A stretch of 36,496 nucleotides of DNA from Oscillospiraceae bacterium (GCA_017469795.1 JAFUFT010000016.1:80555-117050); one strand, 5' to 3'. Counted from the stretch's first letter, positions 8,954-17,376 are shown. A program made the numbers and translations. Notes: a model not told the origin generated them from the letters alone.

Positions 8954-11900
8954 ATGGATCAAGTATTTCGCTGTTTTGTGGAAAAGCGGCCCGGCTTTCA
9001 GGTGGAGGCCGGAAATCTTCTGCGGGATCTCAGGGAACAGCTGGGCATTGCGGGCCTGACGGCCCTGCGGCTTTTCCGCCGCTACGACGCCCAGGGCATC
9101 ACCCCGGAGGTTTACCGCCGGGCCCGGGAGACTGTGTTCTCCGAGCCCATGGTGGATGAGTGCTATGACGAGGCGCTGCCGGAGCTGGGCCGCTGCACCC
9201 TTCTGGCGGTGGAGGCCCTGCCCGGACAGTTTGACCAGCGGGCCGACTCCTGTGCCCAGTGCATCGCCATTCTCACCAGCGGGGAGCGCCCCCTGGTGTC
9301 CGCCGCCACGGTCTACGCCCTGTACGGAGATCTGACGGAGACGGATCTTACGAAGATCCGGGGTTACGTCATCAACCCTGTGGAGGCCCGGGAGGCCGGA
9401 CACGACAAGCCGCTGACGCTCCAGCAGACCTATGCAATCCCCACAGAGGTGGATACGCTGACCGGATTCATCTCCGCCGGAGAGGAAGCGCTGCCGGGCT
9501 ATCTGGAGCAATACGGCCTGGCCATGGACATCGACGATCTGAAGTTCTTCCAGAACTATTTCAAAACGGAAGAGGGCCGGGACCCCACCATCACCGAGCT
9601 GAAGGTAGTGGATACCTACTGGTCCGACCACTGCCGCCACACCACCTTCTCCACCCACATCGACAGCGCGGAACTGGCGGATCCCGCGGTTCAGGCCGCC
9701 TATGCGGAATACCTCGCCTGCCGGGAGGAGGTCTACGGGGAAAAGGCCGCAACCCGGCCCGTCACCTTGATGGATATCGGCACACTGGCGGCAAAAACCC
9801 TGAAAAAACGGGGCGTGCTCCGGGATCTGGACGAGTCCGAGGAGATCAACGCCTGCTCCGTCCGCATCAAGGCGGACATGGACGGTCAGGACGAGGACTG
9901 GCTCCTGATGTTCAAGAACGAAACCCACAACCACCCCACGGAGATCGAACCCTTCGGCGGCGCGGCCACCTGCGTGGGCGGCGCCATCCGGGACCCGCTG
10001 TCCGGCCGGAGCTACGTCTATCAGGCCATGCGCGTCACCGGCGCTGGCGATCCCACAGTGCCCCTGTCCGAGACGCTGCCCGGCAAGCTCCCCCAGCGGA
10101 AGCTCACCACCACCGCTGCGGCGGGCTACTCCTCCTACGGCAACCAGATCGGCCTGTCCACAGGCCTGGTCCATGAGTTCTACCATCCCGGCTATGTGGC
10201 CAAGCGCCTGGAAATCGGCGCGGTGGTGGGCGCTGCTCCTTCCTCCAACGTGGTCCGGGAGCGTCCCGCTCCCGGGGACAAGGTCATCCTGCTGGGCGGA
10301 CGCACCGGGCGGGACGGCTGCGGCGGCGCCACCGGCTCCTCCAAGAGCCACACCTCCACGTCTCTGGAAACCTGCTCCGCCGAGGTCCAGAAGGGCAACG
10401 CCCCCGAGGAGCGCAAGCTCCAGCGCCTGTTTCGGAATCCGGACGTGACCCGGCTCATCAAGCGCTGCAACGACTTCGGCGCAGGCGGCGTGTCCGTGGC
10501 CATCGGCGAGCTGGCCGACGGTCTGGATATCGACCTGAACGCTGTCCCCAAGAAATACGACGGTCTAGACGGCACGGAGCTGGCCATCTCCGAATCCCAG
10601 GAGCGCATGGCCGTGGTGGTGGCGGATCAGGATGTGGATGCCTTCCTGGCCGCGGCCGCAAACGAGAACCTAGAGGCCACGCTGGTGGCCACCGTTACGG
10701 AAAGTCCCCGCATGGTCCTCCGCTGGAACGGAAAGGCCATTGTGGATCTGAGCCGGGAATTCCTGAACTCCAACGGCGCTGACAAGCACACCTCCGTTTC
10801 CGTGGCGCCTCTGCCCGGCCTCCGGCAGCCGGAGCTGGAGGGCAGCCCCTCCGAAAAGCTCAAAGCGCTGGCCGGATCTCTGGCCTGCTGCTCTCAGCGG
10901 GGTCTGGTGGAGCGGTTTGACGGCTCCATCGGCGCAGCCTCCGTGCTGATGCCTTTCGGCGGCAAATATCAGCTCACTCCCACCCAGGTCATGGCGGCGC
11001 TGCTGCCCTCCGGGGTGAAAGACACCTCCACCTGCTCGGTGATGGGCTACGGCTTCAACCCGGAGCTTTCCTCTCAGAATCCCTTTGCCGGCGCGGCCAC
11101 TGCCGTGGTGGAATCCGTCTCCAAGCTGGTGGCGGCGGGCTGCGATCCCGACCGGGCGTATCTGTCCTTCCAAGAGTACTTTGAGCGGCTCCGGACCGAC
11201 CCCGCCCGCTGGGGCAAGCCCTTCTCGGCACTGTTGGGCGCCTTCACGGCCCAGATCGGTCTGGGCGTGGCGGCCATCGGCGGCAAGGACTCCATGTCCG
11301 GCTCTTTCAACGATCTGGACGTGCCGCCCACCCTGGTTTCCTTTGCCATCGCCGCCCAGAACGCCGGAAAGGTCCTGACACCGGAATTCAAGGCCGGCGG
11401 CCATCCGGTCTATCTCTTCGAGGTGCCGGGCTATACCGACTATGACGGCACCAAGGCCGTCTTCCGGACCGTCCATCAGCTTGCGGACCGAGGCACGATC
11501 CTTTCCGCCTGGTCTCTGACCGCCGGCGGCGCCGCCGAGGGCATCCTGAAGATGGCACTGGGCAACGGCGTGGGCTTTGTGGCGGCGGACGGTCTCGATC
11601 CGGACACTCTGTTCCGTCAGAGCTACGGCTCCATCCTCTGCGAGTGCGGGGAAAAGGCGGACGGCGCCCTTCTGGTGGGCTACACCACCGACTCCGCCGA
11701 CATCGATCTGGGGGACGGCCCCGTTTCCATTGACGCCTACCGGGAGATCTGGGAGGGCAAGCTGGAGGGTGTGTTCGCCACAAAGGCGGGCACCACCGAG
11801 GGCGTATCCACCATCCTCTACGATCAGCGGAACACTGCTGCGCCCGCCTACAATCATTTGAAACCCAAGGCGGTCATTCCCGTGTTCCCGGGAACCAACT

Positions 11901-12658
11901 GCGAATATGACACCGCCCGTGCCGTGGCCAAGTCCGGCGGAGAACCGGAGATCATCGTGGTGAAGAACCTGACTCCGGCCGCCCTCAGCGACACCGCCCG
12001 GGCCATGGAGCAAGCCATCCGCTCCGCCCAGATGATCATCCTGCCCGGCGGCTTCTCCGGCGGCGACGAGCCGGACGGCTCCGGCAAGTTCATCGCCTCC
12101 TTCTTCCGCAATCCGGTGCTCACCGACGCGGTCCACGATCTCCTGAAGCAGCGGGACGGCCTGATGCTGGGCATCTGCAACGGCTTCCAGGCGCTGATCA
12201 AGCTGGGTCTGGTGCCCTTCGGCGAGATCGTCCCCATGGACGAGAGCTGCCCCACCCTGACCTACAATCTCATCGGCCGGCACCAGTCCTGCTACACCAC
12301 CACCCGGGTGGCCTCGGTGAAGTCTCCCTGGATGATGCACTGCAATGTGGGCGACCTGCACAACATCCCCGTGTCCCACGGCGAGGGCCGTTTTGTGGCC
12401 ACGGAGGAGATGCTGGCAAAGCTCATCAGCGGCGGCCAGATCGCCACCCAGTACACGGACCTCCTGGGCAATCCCTCCATGGACATCCGCTACAACCCCA
12501 ACGGCTCCATGCTGGCCATCGAAGGCATCACCTCGCCTGACGGCCGGGTCCTGGGCAAGATGGGCCACACCGAGCGCGCCGGGGAATTCGTTGGCCGGAA
12601 CATCTACGGCAACAAGTATCAGCCCATCTTCCAGGCTGGCGTGGACTACTTTAAATGA
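8954..12658 (+). CDS. purL: Phosphoribosylformylglycinamidine synthase, single-chain (clostridial type)
   Basis: A 1234-residue FGAM synthase (step 4 of de novo purine synthesis: FGAR + Gln + ATP to FGAM). The N-terminal part carries the PurS-like and linker segments, followed by two AIRS-like ATP-binding halves (conserved KNETHNHPTEIEPFGG and FNDLDVPPTLVSFA regions). The C-terminal class I glutamine amidotransferase has nucleophile C1075 (LGICNGFQ) and the HGEGRF catalytic His/Glu motif. The architecture is the large fused form rather than the split PurSQL of Bacillus. The ATG follows ACGGAGG. It starts 30 nt after the solute-binding gene and overlaps the tail of the gene run, with no other pur gene in the window, so the pathway genes are dispersed. 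Confidence 0.97.
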   Translation: MDQVFRCFVEKRPGFQVEAGNLLRDLREQLGIAGLTALRLFRRYDAQGITPEVYRRARETVFSEPMVDECYDEALPELGRCTLLAVEALPGQFDQRADSCAQCIAILTSGERPLVSAATVYALYGDLTETDLTKIRGYVINPVEAREAGHDKPLTLQQTYAIPTEVDTLTGFISAGEEALPGYLEQYGLAMDIDDLKFFQNYFKTEEGRDPTITELKVVDTYWSDHCRHTTFSTHIDSAELADPAVQAAYAEYLACREEVYGEKAATRPVTLMDIGTLAAKTLKKRGVLRDLDESEEINACSVRIKADMDGQDEDWLLMFKNETHNHPTEIEPFGGAATCVGGAIRDPLSGRSYVYQAMRVTGAGDPTVPLSETLPGKLPQRKLTTTAAAGYSSYGNQIGLSTGLVHEFYHPGYVAKRLEIGAVVGAAPSSNVVRERPAPGDKVILLGGRTGRDGCGGATGSSKSHTSTSLETCSAEVQKGNAPEERKLQRLFRNPDVTRLIKRCNDFGAGGVSVAIGELADGLDIDLNAVPKKYDGLDGTELAISESQERMAVVVADQDVDAFLAAAANENLEATLVATVTESPRMVLRWNGKAIVDLSREFLNSNGADKHTSVSVAPLPGLRQPELEGSPSEKLKALAGSLACCSQRGLVERFDGSIGAASVLMPFGGKYQLTPTQVMAALLPSGVKDTSTCSVMGYGFNPELSSQNPFAGAATAVVESVSKLVAAGCDPDRAYLSFQEYFERLRTDPARWGKPFSALLGAFTAQIGLGVAAIGGKDSMSGSFNDLDVPPTLVSFAIAAQNAGKVLTPEFKAGGHPVYLFEVPGYTDYDGTKAVFRTVHQLADRGTILSAWSLTAGGAAEGILKMALGNGVGFVAADGLDPDTLFRQSYGSILCECGEKADGALLVGYTTDSADIDLGDGPVSIDAYREIWEGKLEGVFATKAGTTEGVSTILYDQRNTAAPAYNHLKPKAVIPVFPGTNCEYDTARAVAKSGGEPEIIVVKNLTPAALSDTARAMEQAIRSAQMIILPGGFSGGDEPDGSGKFIASFFRNPVLTDAVHDLLKQRDGLMLGICNGFQALIKLGLVPFGEIVPMDESCPTLTYNLIGRHQSCYTTTRVASVKSPWMMHCNVGDLHNIPVSHGEGRFVATEEMLAKLISGGQIATQYTDLLGNPSMDIRYNPNGSMLAIEGITSPDGRVLGKMGHTERAGEFVGRNIYGNKYQPIFQAGVDYFK

Positions 12659-12672
12659 TCGGAGGCGCTGAT

Positions 12673-13392
12673 ATGGATCCCATGGAACTGACCACCACAA
12701 TGCAGAAGGTGTGCAGCGGCGTCTACAGCATTGACCAGGGCATGGTCCGCTGTTTCCTGATCCTGGGGACGGAACGGGCACTGCTGCTGGACACTGGCGC
12801 GGGGGAATGCGATCTGCCCGGCCTGATCCGGACAGTGACGGACCTTCCCCTGATCGTTGTCCAGACCCACGGGGATGGGGACCACACCGCAAACAGCGGG
12901 TCCTTCCCGAACCTCTACGCCCACCCGGCGGAATTCCCGGTGATCACCCGGTTCCGGCCGGAGCTGGCCTCCCGGCTTCATCCGGTCACCGAGGGCACGT
13001 CCTTTGATCTGGGTGGCAGGATCCTGTCGGTGATTGAGGCCCCGGGCCACACTCCCGGCAGCATCTGCCTGCTGGACCGGGAGAACCGGATCCTCTTCTC
13101 CGGAGATACGGTGTCCTACGGCCCCGTCTTCCTTTTCGGATCCCATCGGGATATTCACGCCTACCGGGAGACCCTGAACAAGCTCATGGACCTGGGCGGA
13201 TTTGACACGATCTACCCCTGTCACAACACCTGCCCGGTCTCTCTGACCACGATCCCCGCCCTGATGGCGGCGGTGGACGGCGCGCTGGACGGCTCCATTG
13301 AGGGCGTCCCGGGCGATATGCCCATGCCTGACGGCGCGGCGCCCCTGGTCTATTCGTCCGGCAAATGCGGAATCCTGTACATCAAGAACTGA
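12673..13392 (+). CDS. MBL-fold (metallo-beta-lactamase superfamily) hydrolase
   Basis: A 239-residue cytoplasmic hydrolase of the MBL fold, of the glyoxalase II-like kind. Visible metal ligands are H66, D70 and H71 (HGDGDH motif), H126 (GHTPGS), D145 (FSGDT) and H184 (PCHNTC). In the first motif the second canonical His of HxHxDH is Asp (D68), an atypical variant. I chose ATG 12673 because GGAGG (12661-12665) precedes it at 8 nt; an ATG at 12655 overlaps the purL stop but lacks that spacing. The substrate is unknown: thioesters, lactones or phosphodiesters are all possible for the fold. It sits between purL and an SDR gene with short gaps, so the three are probably cotranscribed. Confidence 0.87.
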   Translation: MDPMELTTTMQKVCSGVYSIDQGMVRCFLILGTERALLLDTGAGECDLPGLIRTVTDLPLIVVQTHGDGDHTANSGSFPNLYAHPAEFPVITRFRPELASRLHPVTEGTSFDLGGRILSVIEAPGHTPGSICLLDRENRILFSGDTVSYGPVFLFGSHRDIHAYRETLNKLMDLGGFDTIYPCHNTCPVSLTTIPALMAAVDGALDGSIEGVPGDMPMPDGAAPLVYSSGKCGILYIKN

Positions 13393-13405
13393 TCGGAGGT
13401 TTTTT

Positions 13406-14215
13406 ATGAATATTCGGTTTGACAATCAAGTATGCGTCGTCACCGGCGCAGGCTCCGGCATCGGATTTACCTGCGCGAAGTTTATGGCGGAATCCGGCGC
13501 GAAGGTGGCCATGATCGGCCGGAACCCGGAAAAGATCGAGAAGGCGGCGGAAATGCTCCGGGACAGCGGCGAGGTAAAGGCCTACGCACTGGACGTCTCC
13601 GACGTGGAGGCCATCCCCGGTGTGGTGGAAAAGATCCGCTCGGAGCTCGGCGAGATCCGCTTCCTCATTCAGGCGGCAGGGATCATGGCCGGCGGCCCCG
13701 GCGTGGAGCTCCAGAGCGCTGAATGGGACCGGGTCATGAATACCAACGCCAAAGGCCTGTTCTTCATGATGCAGCAGGTAGTCAAGCAGTCCATGCTGCC
13801 CCAGAAGTTCGGCGCCATTGTGAACATCGCCTCCATGGCGGGCATCCGGGGCATGACGCCTCCCATGTGCTCGGCCCACTATTCCGCCAGCAAGGGCGCC
13901 GTGGTCTCCGTGACCATGCAGGCCGCGGTGGAGTGGGCGTCGGCAGGGATCCGCGCCAACGTGATCGCCCCCGGCGGCGTCATGTCCGGCGGCGCCGGCG
14001 TCCATCTGCCCTCGGAGGGCAAGCCCGGTCCCGGCGGTCCCGGAAGTCCCGCAGACGGCCCCGGCGGCCCTCCCACCACCGGCGTTCCCACCGGCCGCCT
14101 CAGCGATCCGGAAGAGATCGCGGGCATGGCGCTCTACCTGCTGTCCGAGTGGAGCGAAAACACCACCGGCCAGGTGGTCGTGATTGACGGCGGCTCCACC
14201 GCGGTGGGCTACTGA
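13406..14215 (+). CDS. SDR-family NAD(P)-dependent oxidoreductase with Gly/Pro-rich insert
   Basis: A 269-residue short-chain dehydrogenase/reductase. It shows the nucleotide-binding TGAGSGIG (13-20), an AAG motif in place of the usual NAG (90-92), the catalytic S143, Y159 and K163 (YxxxK), and the usual C-terminal DGG. The ATG at 13406 is 14 nt after the MBL stop and follows GGAGG. Between the conserved APGGV segment and the GR(L/M)xxPEE segment, where SDRs carry the flexible substrate lid, there is a collagen-like stretch rich in Gly and Pro (about 204-226). The substrate (sugar, steroid, alcohol or acyl) cannot be predicted. It is the last gene before a strong terminator. Confidence 0.92.
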   Translation: MNIRFDNQVCVVTGAGSGIGFTCAKFMAESGAKVAMIGRNPEKIEKAAEMLRDSGEVKAYALDVSDVEAIPGVVEKIRSELGEIRFLIQAAGIMAGGPGVELQSAEWDRVMNTNAKGLFFMMQQVVKQSMLPQKFGAIVNIASMAGIRGMTPPMCSAHYSASKGAVVSVTMQAAVEWASAGIRANVIAPGGVMSGGAGVHLPSEGKPGPGGPGSPADGPGGPPTTGVPTGRLSDPEEIAGMALYLLSEWSENTTGQVVVIDGGSTAVGY

Positions 14216-14224
14216 TATGCAAGT

Positions 14225-14262
14225 TATCGGGTCCGGAGTTTCATCCGGGCCCGATATTTTTT
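14225..14262 (+). terminator. Rho-independent terminator after the secA-to-SDR run
   Basis: Stem 14225-14237 with 14244-14256 (13 bp, one G-U pair, 6-nt loop), followed by TTTTTT at 14257-14262. Confidence 0.92.
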
Positions 14263-14343
14263 GAAAAAATATCTTCATTTCAGGATTTTTTTGTGTGTTT
14301 TGCAGTCTTTTTAGCGGATCGTTGGGTTTTTACGAAATAATTC

Positions 14344-14381
14344 TTGCATTCCTGTTCCTGATGTGTTAGGATTGGTATAAC
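14344..14381 (+). promoter_or_regulatory. Candidate promoter for the riboswitch-symporter transcript
   Basis: TTGCAT (14344-14349), a 17-bp spacer and TAGGAT (14367-14372) preceded by TGT. An alternative -10 is TATAAC (14376-14381). The region between the preceding terminator and this promoter (14263-14343) is AT-rich and otherwise shows nothing. Confidence 0.5.
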
Positions 14382-14435
14382 ACTTTACCGCAGCAAAGGA
14401 ATATCGTGTGGGGTCCGCGGGTTTCACGGGTCCCC

Positions 14436-14517
14436 GCCCTCTGGAGAAGCCCATTTGGGTGCCGAAGGTGTAAGCGGCTGTGATGGCCGTGATCTCTCAG
14501 GCAAAAGGACAGAGATC
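14436..14517 (+). ncRNA. Glycine riboswitch, single aptamer
   Basis: The conserved glycine aptamer core is unmistakable: CTCTGGAGA at the 5' side, GCCGAAGG, a variable CGGC/GCCG hairpin, then TCTCAGGCAAAAGGACAGAG. P1 is formed by CTCTG (14439-14443) with CAGAG (14510-14514). Only one complete aptamer is present. Upstream, about 14410-14435 can form a short GGGG-TCC/GG-TCCCC hairpin, possibly a vestigial partner aptamer. It lies in the leader of a sodium:alanine/glycine symporter, consistent with sensing a transported substrate. Confidence 0.93.
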
Positions 14518-14531
14518 CTGCTTTTTGTTTG

Positions 14532-14557
14532 GGCACGCTTTCGCGTGTCATTTTTTT
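14532..14557 (+). terminator. Riboswitch expression-platform terminator
   Basis: Stem GGCACGC (14532-14538) with GCGTGTC (14543-14549), TTTC loop, then seven T residues (14551-14557). It is located between the glycine aptamer and the coding start, so glycine binding probably acts by transcription attenuation. I cannot tell from sequence alone whether ligand favours read-through or termination. Confidence 0.85.
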
Positions 14558-14587
14558 GTTGTGGAGAATCGTATAGGAGTGAACGGA

Positions 14588-16099
14588 ATGATCGAAATCA
14601 TCACCAACATCAACAACGCGATCAACGGCGTAGTTTGGGGCTGGCCGGCGCTGATTCTGCTGGGCTTTGTGGGCGTGCTGATGACATGCCTGACCAAGTT
14701 CTTCCAGATCACCCACATCGGCCACTGGATGAAGAACACCATCGGCGCCATTTTCAAGGACAAGCACGTCATCGGCCACACCGGTGACCGCACCATCTCC
14801 CAGTTCCAGTCCCTGTGTACCGCACTGGCTGCTACCGTGGGCACCGGCAACATCGTGGGCGTGGCGGGCGCCATCGCCACCGGCGGTCCCGGCGCCGTGT
14901 TCTGGATGTGGCTCATCGCCTTCTTTGGCATGATGACCAACTATTCGGAAAACGTACTGGGCATCCTGTATCGGAAAAAGGGCCAGGACGGCGAATGGCA
15001 TGGTGGCGCCATGTACTATCTCCGGGATGGCTTGGGCGCCAAAAAGGGCTGTAAGCAGATCGGCGCGATCCTGGCGGTGCTCTTCAGCTTCTTCTGCTTG
15101 CTGGCCTCCTTCGGCATCGGCAACATGAGCCAGGTCAACTCCATGGTCTCCAATGTGGAGAGCGCGTTCCACATTCCCACCATTGCCACCGGCATCTTCC
15201 TGGTTATCGCCGTGGGCCTGGTCATCCTGGGCGGTCTGAAGCGTGTGGCCGCCATCACCGAAAAGCTGGTTCCCTTCATGGTCATCCTCTATCTGCTGGG
15301 CACCATCTTTATCATCTGCAAAAATATCGGCACGGTTCCCGCCGTGTTTGCCGCCATCTTCAAGGGCGCCTTCTCCATTAGAGGCGTGGTCGGCGGCGGC
15401 GTCGGTGCCGGCATCGCCATGGCCATGAAGATGGGCTTCAAGCGGGGCGTGTTCTCCAACGAGGCCGGCCTCGGCTCCTCTGTCATGGTCCACTCCTCCT
15501 CCAACGTCAAGGAGCCCATCCGGCAGGGCATGTGGGGCATCTTTGAGGTCTTCGCGGACACCATCGTGGTCTGCACCCTGACCGCCCTGACCATTCTGAC
15601 CTCCGGTCTGGTGGATCTGAATACCGGCATCCTCACCGAAGCCGGCGAGGCGGTGGGCTCCAGCAACCTCATGAGCGAGAGCTTCCGGATCGCCTTCGGT
15701 CCCGTTGGCGCAGGCTTTATCGCGCTGGCGATTTTGCTGTTCGCCTATTCCACCGTGCTTGGCTGGAGCCACTACGGCACCACCGCCTGCCAGTATCTGT
15801 TCGGCGACAAAGCGGTCACCCCTTACCGGATCATTTTCACGATCATTGTGTTCCTGGGCTCTATCATGACCGCCCAGCTGGCCTGGGACATCTCCGACAC
15901 CTTCAACGGCCTGATGATGCTGCCCAACCTGATCGGCGTGCTGGTGCTGAGTCCGCTTGTCATGCGCTGCACCAAGAATTACATCGACCGGAAGATCCAC
16001 GGCAAGCAGGAAGAGCCCATGCTCTCTGTCTGGCCGGACATCCAGGAGATGCAGGCGAAGGCCATTCGAGAGGCAAAAACCGAGGAGGACGCGGAATAA
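14588..16099 (+). CDS. Sodium:alanine/glycine symporter (AgcS/AlsT family)
   Basis: A 503-residue integral membrane amino acid carrier of the alanine or glycine:cation symporter (SSF-related, AGCS) family, which imports alanine and/or glycine with Na+. The family signature is visible in the region GTGNIVGVAGAIATGGPGAVFWM (about residues 83-105), as are the later conserved GFKRGVFSNEAGLGSS and the many hydrophobic spans. I chose ATG 14588 because AGGAGTGAACGG precedes it and the family N-terminus begins there; an upstream in-frame ATG would place coding sequence over the riboswitch and its terminator. The glycine riboswitch upstream supports glycine as a relevant substrate or signal. The C-terminus is a charged cytoplasmic tail. 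A terminator follows, so it is monocistronic. Confidence 0.95.
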   Translation: MIEIITNINNAINGVVWGWPALILLGFVGVLMTCLTKFFQITHIGHWMKNTIGAIFKDKHVIGHTGDRTISQFQSLCTALAATVGTGNIVGVAGAIATGGPGAVFWMWLIAFFGMMTNYSENVLGILYRKKGQDGEWHGGAMYYLRDGLGAKKGCKQIGAILAVLFSFFCLLASFGIGNMSQVNSMVSNVESAFHIPTIATGIFLVIAVGLVILGGLKRVAAITEKLVPFMVILYLLGTIFIICKNIGTVPAVFAAIFKGAFSIRGVVGGGVGAGIAMAMKMGFKRGVFSNEAGLGSSVMVHSSSNVKEPIRQGMWGIFEVFADTIVVCTLTALTILTSGLVDLNTGILTEAGEAVGSSNLMSESFRIAFGPVGAGFIALAILLFAYSTVLGWSHYGTTACQYLFGDKAVTPYRIIFTIIVFLGSIMTAQLAWDISDTFNGLMMLPNLIGVLVLSPLVMRCTKNYIDRKIHGKQEEPMLSVWPDIQEMQAKAIREAKTEEDAE

Positions 16100-16111
16100 C
16101 GTACTTCTTTG

Positions 16112-16142
16112 GCGCTCCGGGCCTCCGGTCCGGAGCGCTTTT
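16112..16142 (+). terminator. Rho-independent terminator after the symporter gene
   Basis: GCGCTCCGG (16112-16120) pairs with CCGGAGCGC (16130-16138), followed by TTTT. Confidence 0.85.
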
Positions 16143-16197
16143 GTCACTTTGCCGGAATTTATCGGAGTAAATCATTGAAATCCATGCGGTTTTTATC

Positions 16198-16226
16198 TTG
16201 CGGCAGCCGGTCTGCCGCGCTATAAT
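16198..16226 (+). promoter_or_regulatory. Sigma-A promoter of ilvE with a dyad in the spacer
   Basis: -35 TTGCGG (16198-16203), a 17-bp spacer and -10 TATAAT (16221-16226). GCGGCAG (16200-16206) and CTGCCGC (16212-16218) form a perfect 7-bp dyad with a 5-bp centre, covering the -35 and most of the spacer. This is a candidate repressor or activator site. Confidence 0.78.
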
Positions 16227-16265
16227 GTTACTGAAAATACTGAATTCAGATGGAGGCTGAGATCC

Positions 16266-17333
16266 ATGGACAAAATTTCTGTCACCCTGACCACCAATTA
16301 TAAAGAGAAACCCGCCGGCCCGGATATCCCCTTCGGCGTATTCACCACCGACCATATGTTCCTGATGAACTACGACCGGGAGCAGGGCTGGCACGATCCC
16401 CGGATCGTCCCCTACGCCCCCTTCCAAATGGATCCGGCCTGCATGGTGCTCCATTATGCCCAGGAGATCTTTGAGGGCATGAAGGCCTACCGGGACGAGG
16501 AAGGCAAGATCCGCCTGTTCCGGCCGGAAGAGAACTTCAAGCGCATGAACGACTCCTGCGAGCGCATGAGCATCCCCAAAATCGACGTGGACTTCTGCGT
16601 GGAAGCGGTAAAGCAGCTGGTGACTCTGGAGAAGGATTGGGTCCCCACGGCCCCCAACACCTCTCTGTACATCCGGCCCTTCATCTTCGCCACCGACATC
16701 CATGTGGGTGTGCACGCCTCCCACACCTATCAGTTTGCCGTGATCCTCTCCCCCGTGGGTCCCTACTACGCCACGGGCCTGGCTCCGGTCAGCATCATGA
16801 TCGAGGAGGACGACGTCCGGGCAGTCCGGGGCGGCACCGGCTTCACCAAGTGCGGCGGCAACTACGCGGCCTCCCTGCGGGCCGGCGAGAAGGCTGAGGA
16901 GAAGGGCTTCTCCCAGGTCCTCTGGCTCGACGGCGTGGAGCGCAAGTACATTGAAGAAGTGGGCTCCATGAACGTGCTGTTCAAGATCGGCGGCAAGATC
17001 GTCACCCCCGCCCTCAACGGTTCCATTCTCCCCGGCATCACCCGGAAGAGCTGCCTGCAGCTCCTGCGGGACAAGGGCTACGAGGTGGAGGAGCGCCGGC
17101 TGAGCGTGGACGAGCTCATCGGCGCGGCTCGGGACGGCTCTCTGGAGGAGGCCTTCGGCTCTGGCACCGCGGCTGTGGTGAGCCCCATCGGCTCCCTCTA
17201 CTACAAGGGCGAGACCTTCGTGATCTCCGGCGGCGGCATCGGCCCCGTGGCCCAGGACCTCTACGACACCCTCACCGGCATCCAATGGGGCCGGGTGGCG
17301 GATCCCTACGGCTGGAGCCAGGTGATCTGCTGA
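16266..17333 (+). CDS. ilvE: Branched-chain amino acid aminotransferase
   Basis: A 355-residue PLP-dependent fold type IV transaminase that interconverts Leu, Ile and Val with their 2-oxoacids using glutamate/2-oxoglutarate. The internal aldimine lysine is K195 within GTGFTKCGGNYAAS. Other family signatures are the QEIFEGMKAY region (67-76) and the C-terminal GTAAVVSPIG, which contacts the PLP phosphate. Length and layout match the BCAT family found in Firmicutes and eukaryotes. The ATG follows TGGAGG. The gene stands alone between its own promoter and a terminator. With fermentative Clostridia it could serve either biosynthesis or Stickland-like catabolism; the sequence does not decide. Confidence 0.96.
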   Translation: MDKISVTLTTNYKEKPAGPDIPFGVFTTDHMFLMNYDREQGWHDPRIVPYAPFQMDPACMVLHYAQEIFEGMKAYRDEEGKIRLFRPEENFKRMNDSCERMSIPKIDVDFCVEAVKQLVTLEKDWVPTAPNTSLYIRPFIFATDIHVGVHASHTYQFAVILSPVGPYYATGLAPVSIMIEEDDVRAVRGGTGFTKCGGNYAASLRAGEKAEEKGFSQVLWLDGVERKYIEEVGSMNVLFKIGGKIVTPALNGSILPGITRKSCLQLLRDKGYEVEERRLSVDELIGAARDGSLEEAFGSGTAAVVSPIGSLYYKGETFVISGGGIGPVAQDLYDTLTGIQWGRVADPYGWSQVIC

Positions 17334-17349
17334 AGCTGAATATGCAGAC

Positions 17350-17376
17350 AAACCGCCGCCCGATGGGCGGCGGTTT
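17350..17376 (+). terminator. Rho-independent terminator after ilvE
   Basis: AAACCGCCGCCC (17350-17361) pairs with GGGCGGCGGTTT (17365-17376) around a 3-nt loop. Confidence 0.88.

Noticed and set aside
6839..12892. Very long antisense open frames opposite secA, the lipoprotein gene and purL, and a similar frame at 1262-3133 opposite the ABC exporter
   Set aside because: They mirror strongly supported genes, have biased His/Gly/Arg/Pro compositions typical of GC-rich complementary frames, and lack ribosome binding sites and recognisable domains.
14388..14435. A full first aptamer of a tandem glycine riboswitch
   Set aside because: The conserved core (GCCGAAGG and CAGGCAAAAGGAC) occurs only once; only a short GC-rich hairpin lies upstream.
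14480..14587. N-terminal extension of the symporter from an in-frame ATG
   Set aside because: It would translate the glycine riboswitch and its terminator. The ATG at 14588 has the ribosome binding site and starts at the family N-terminus.
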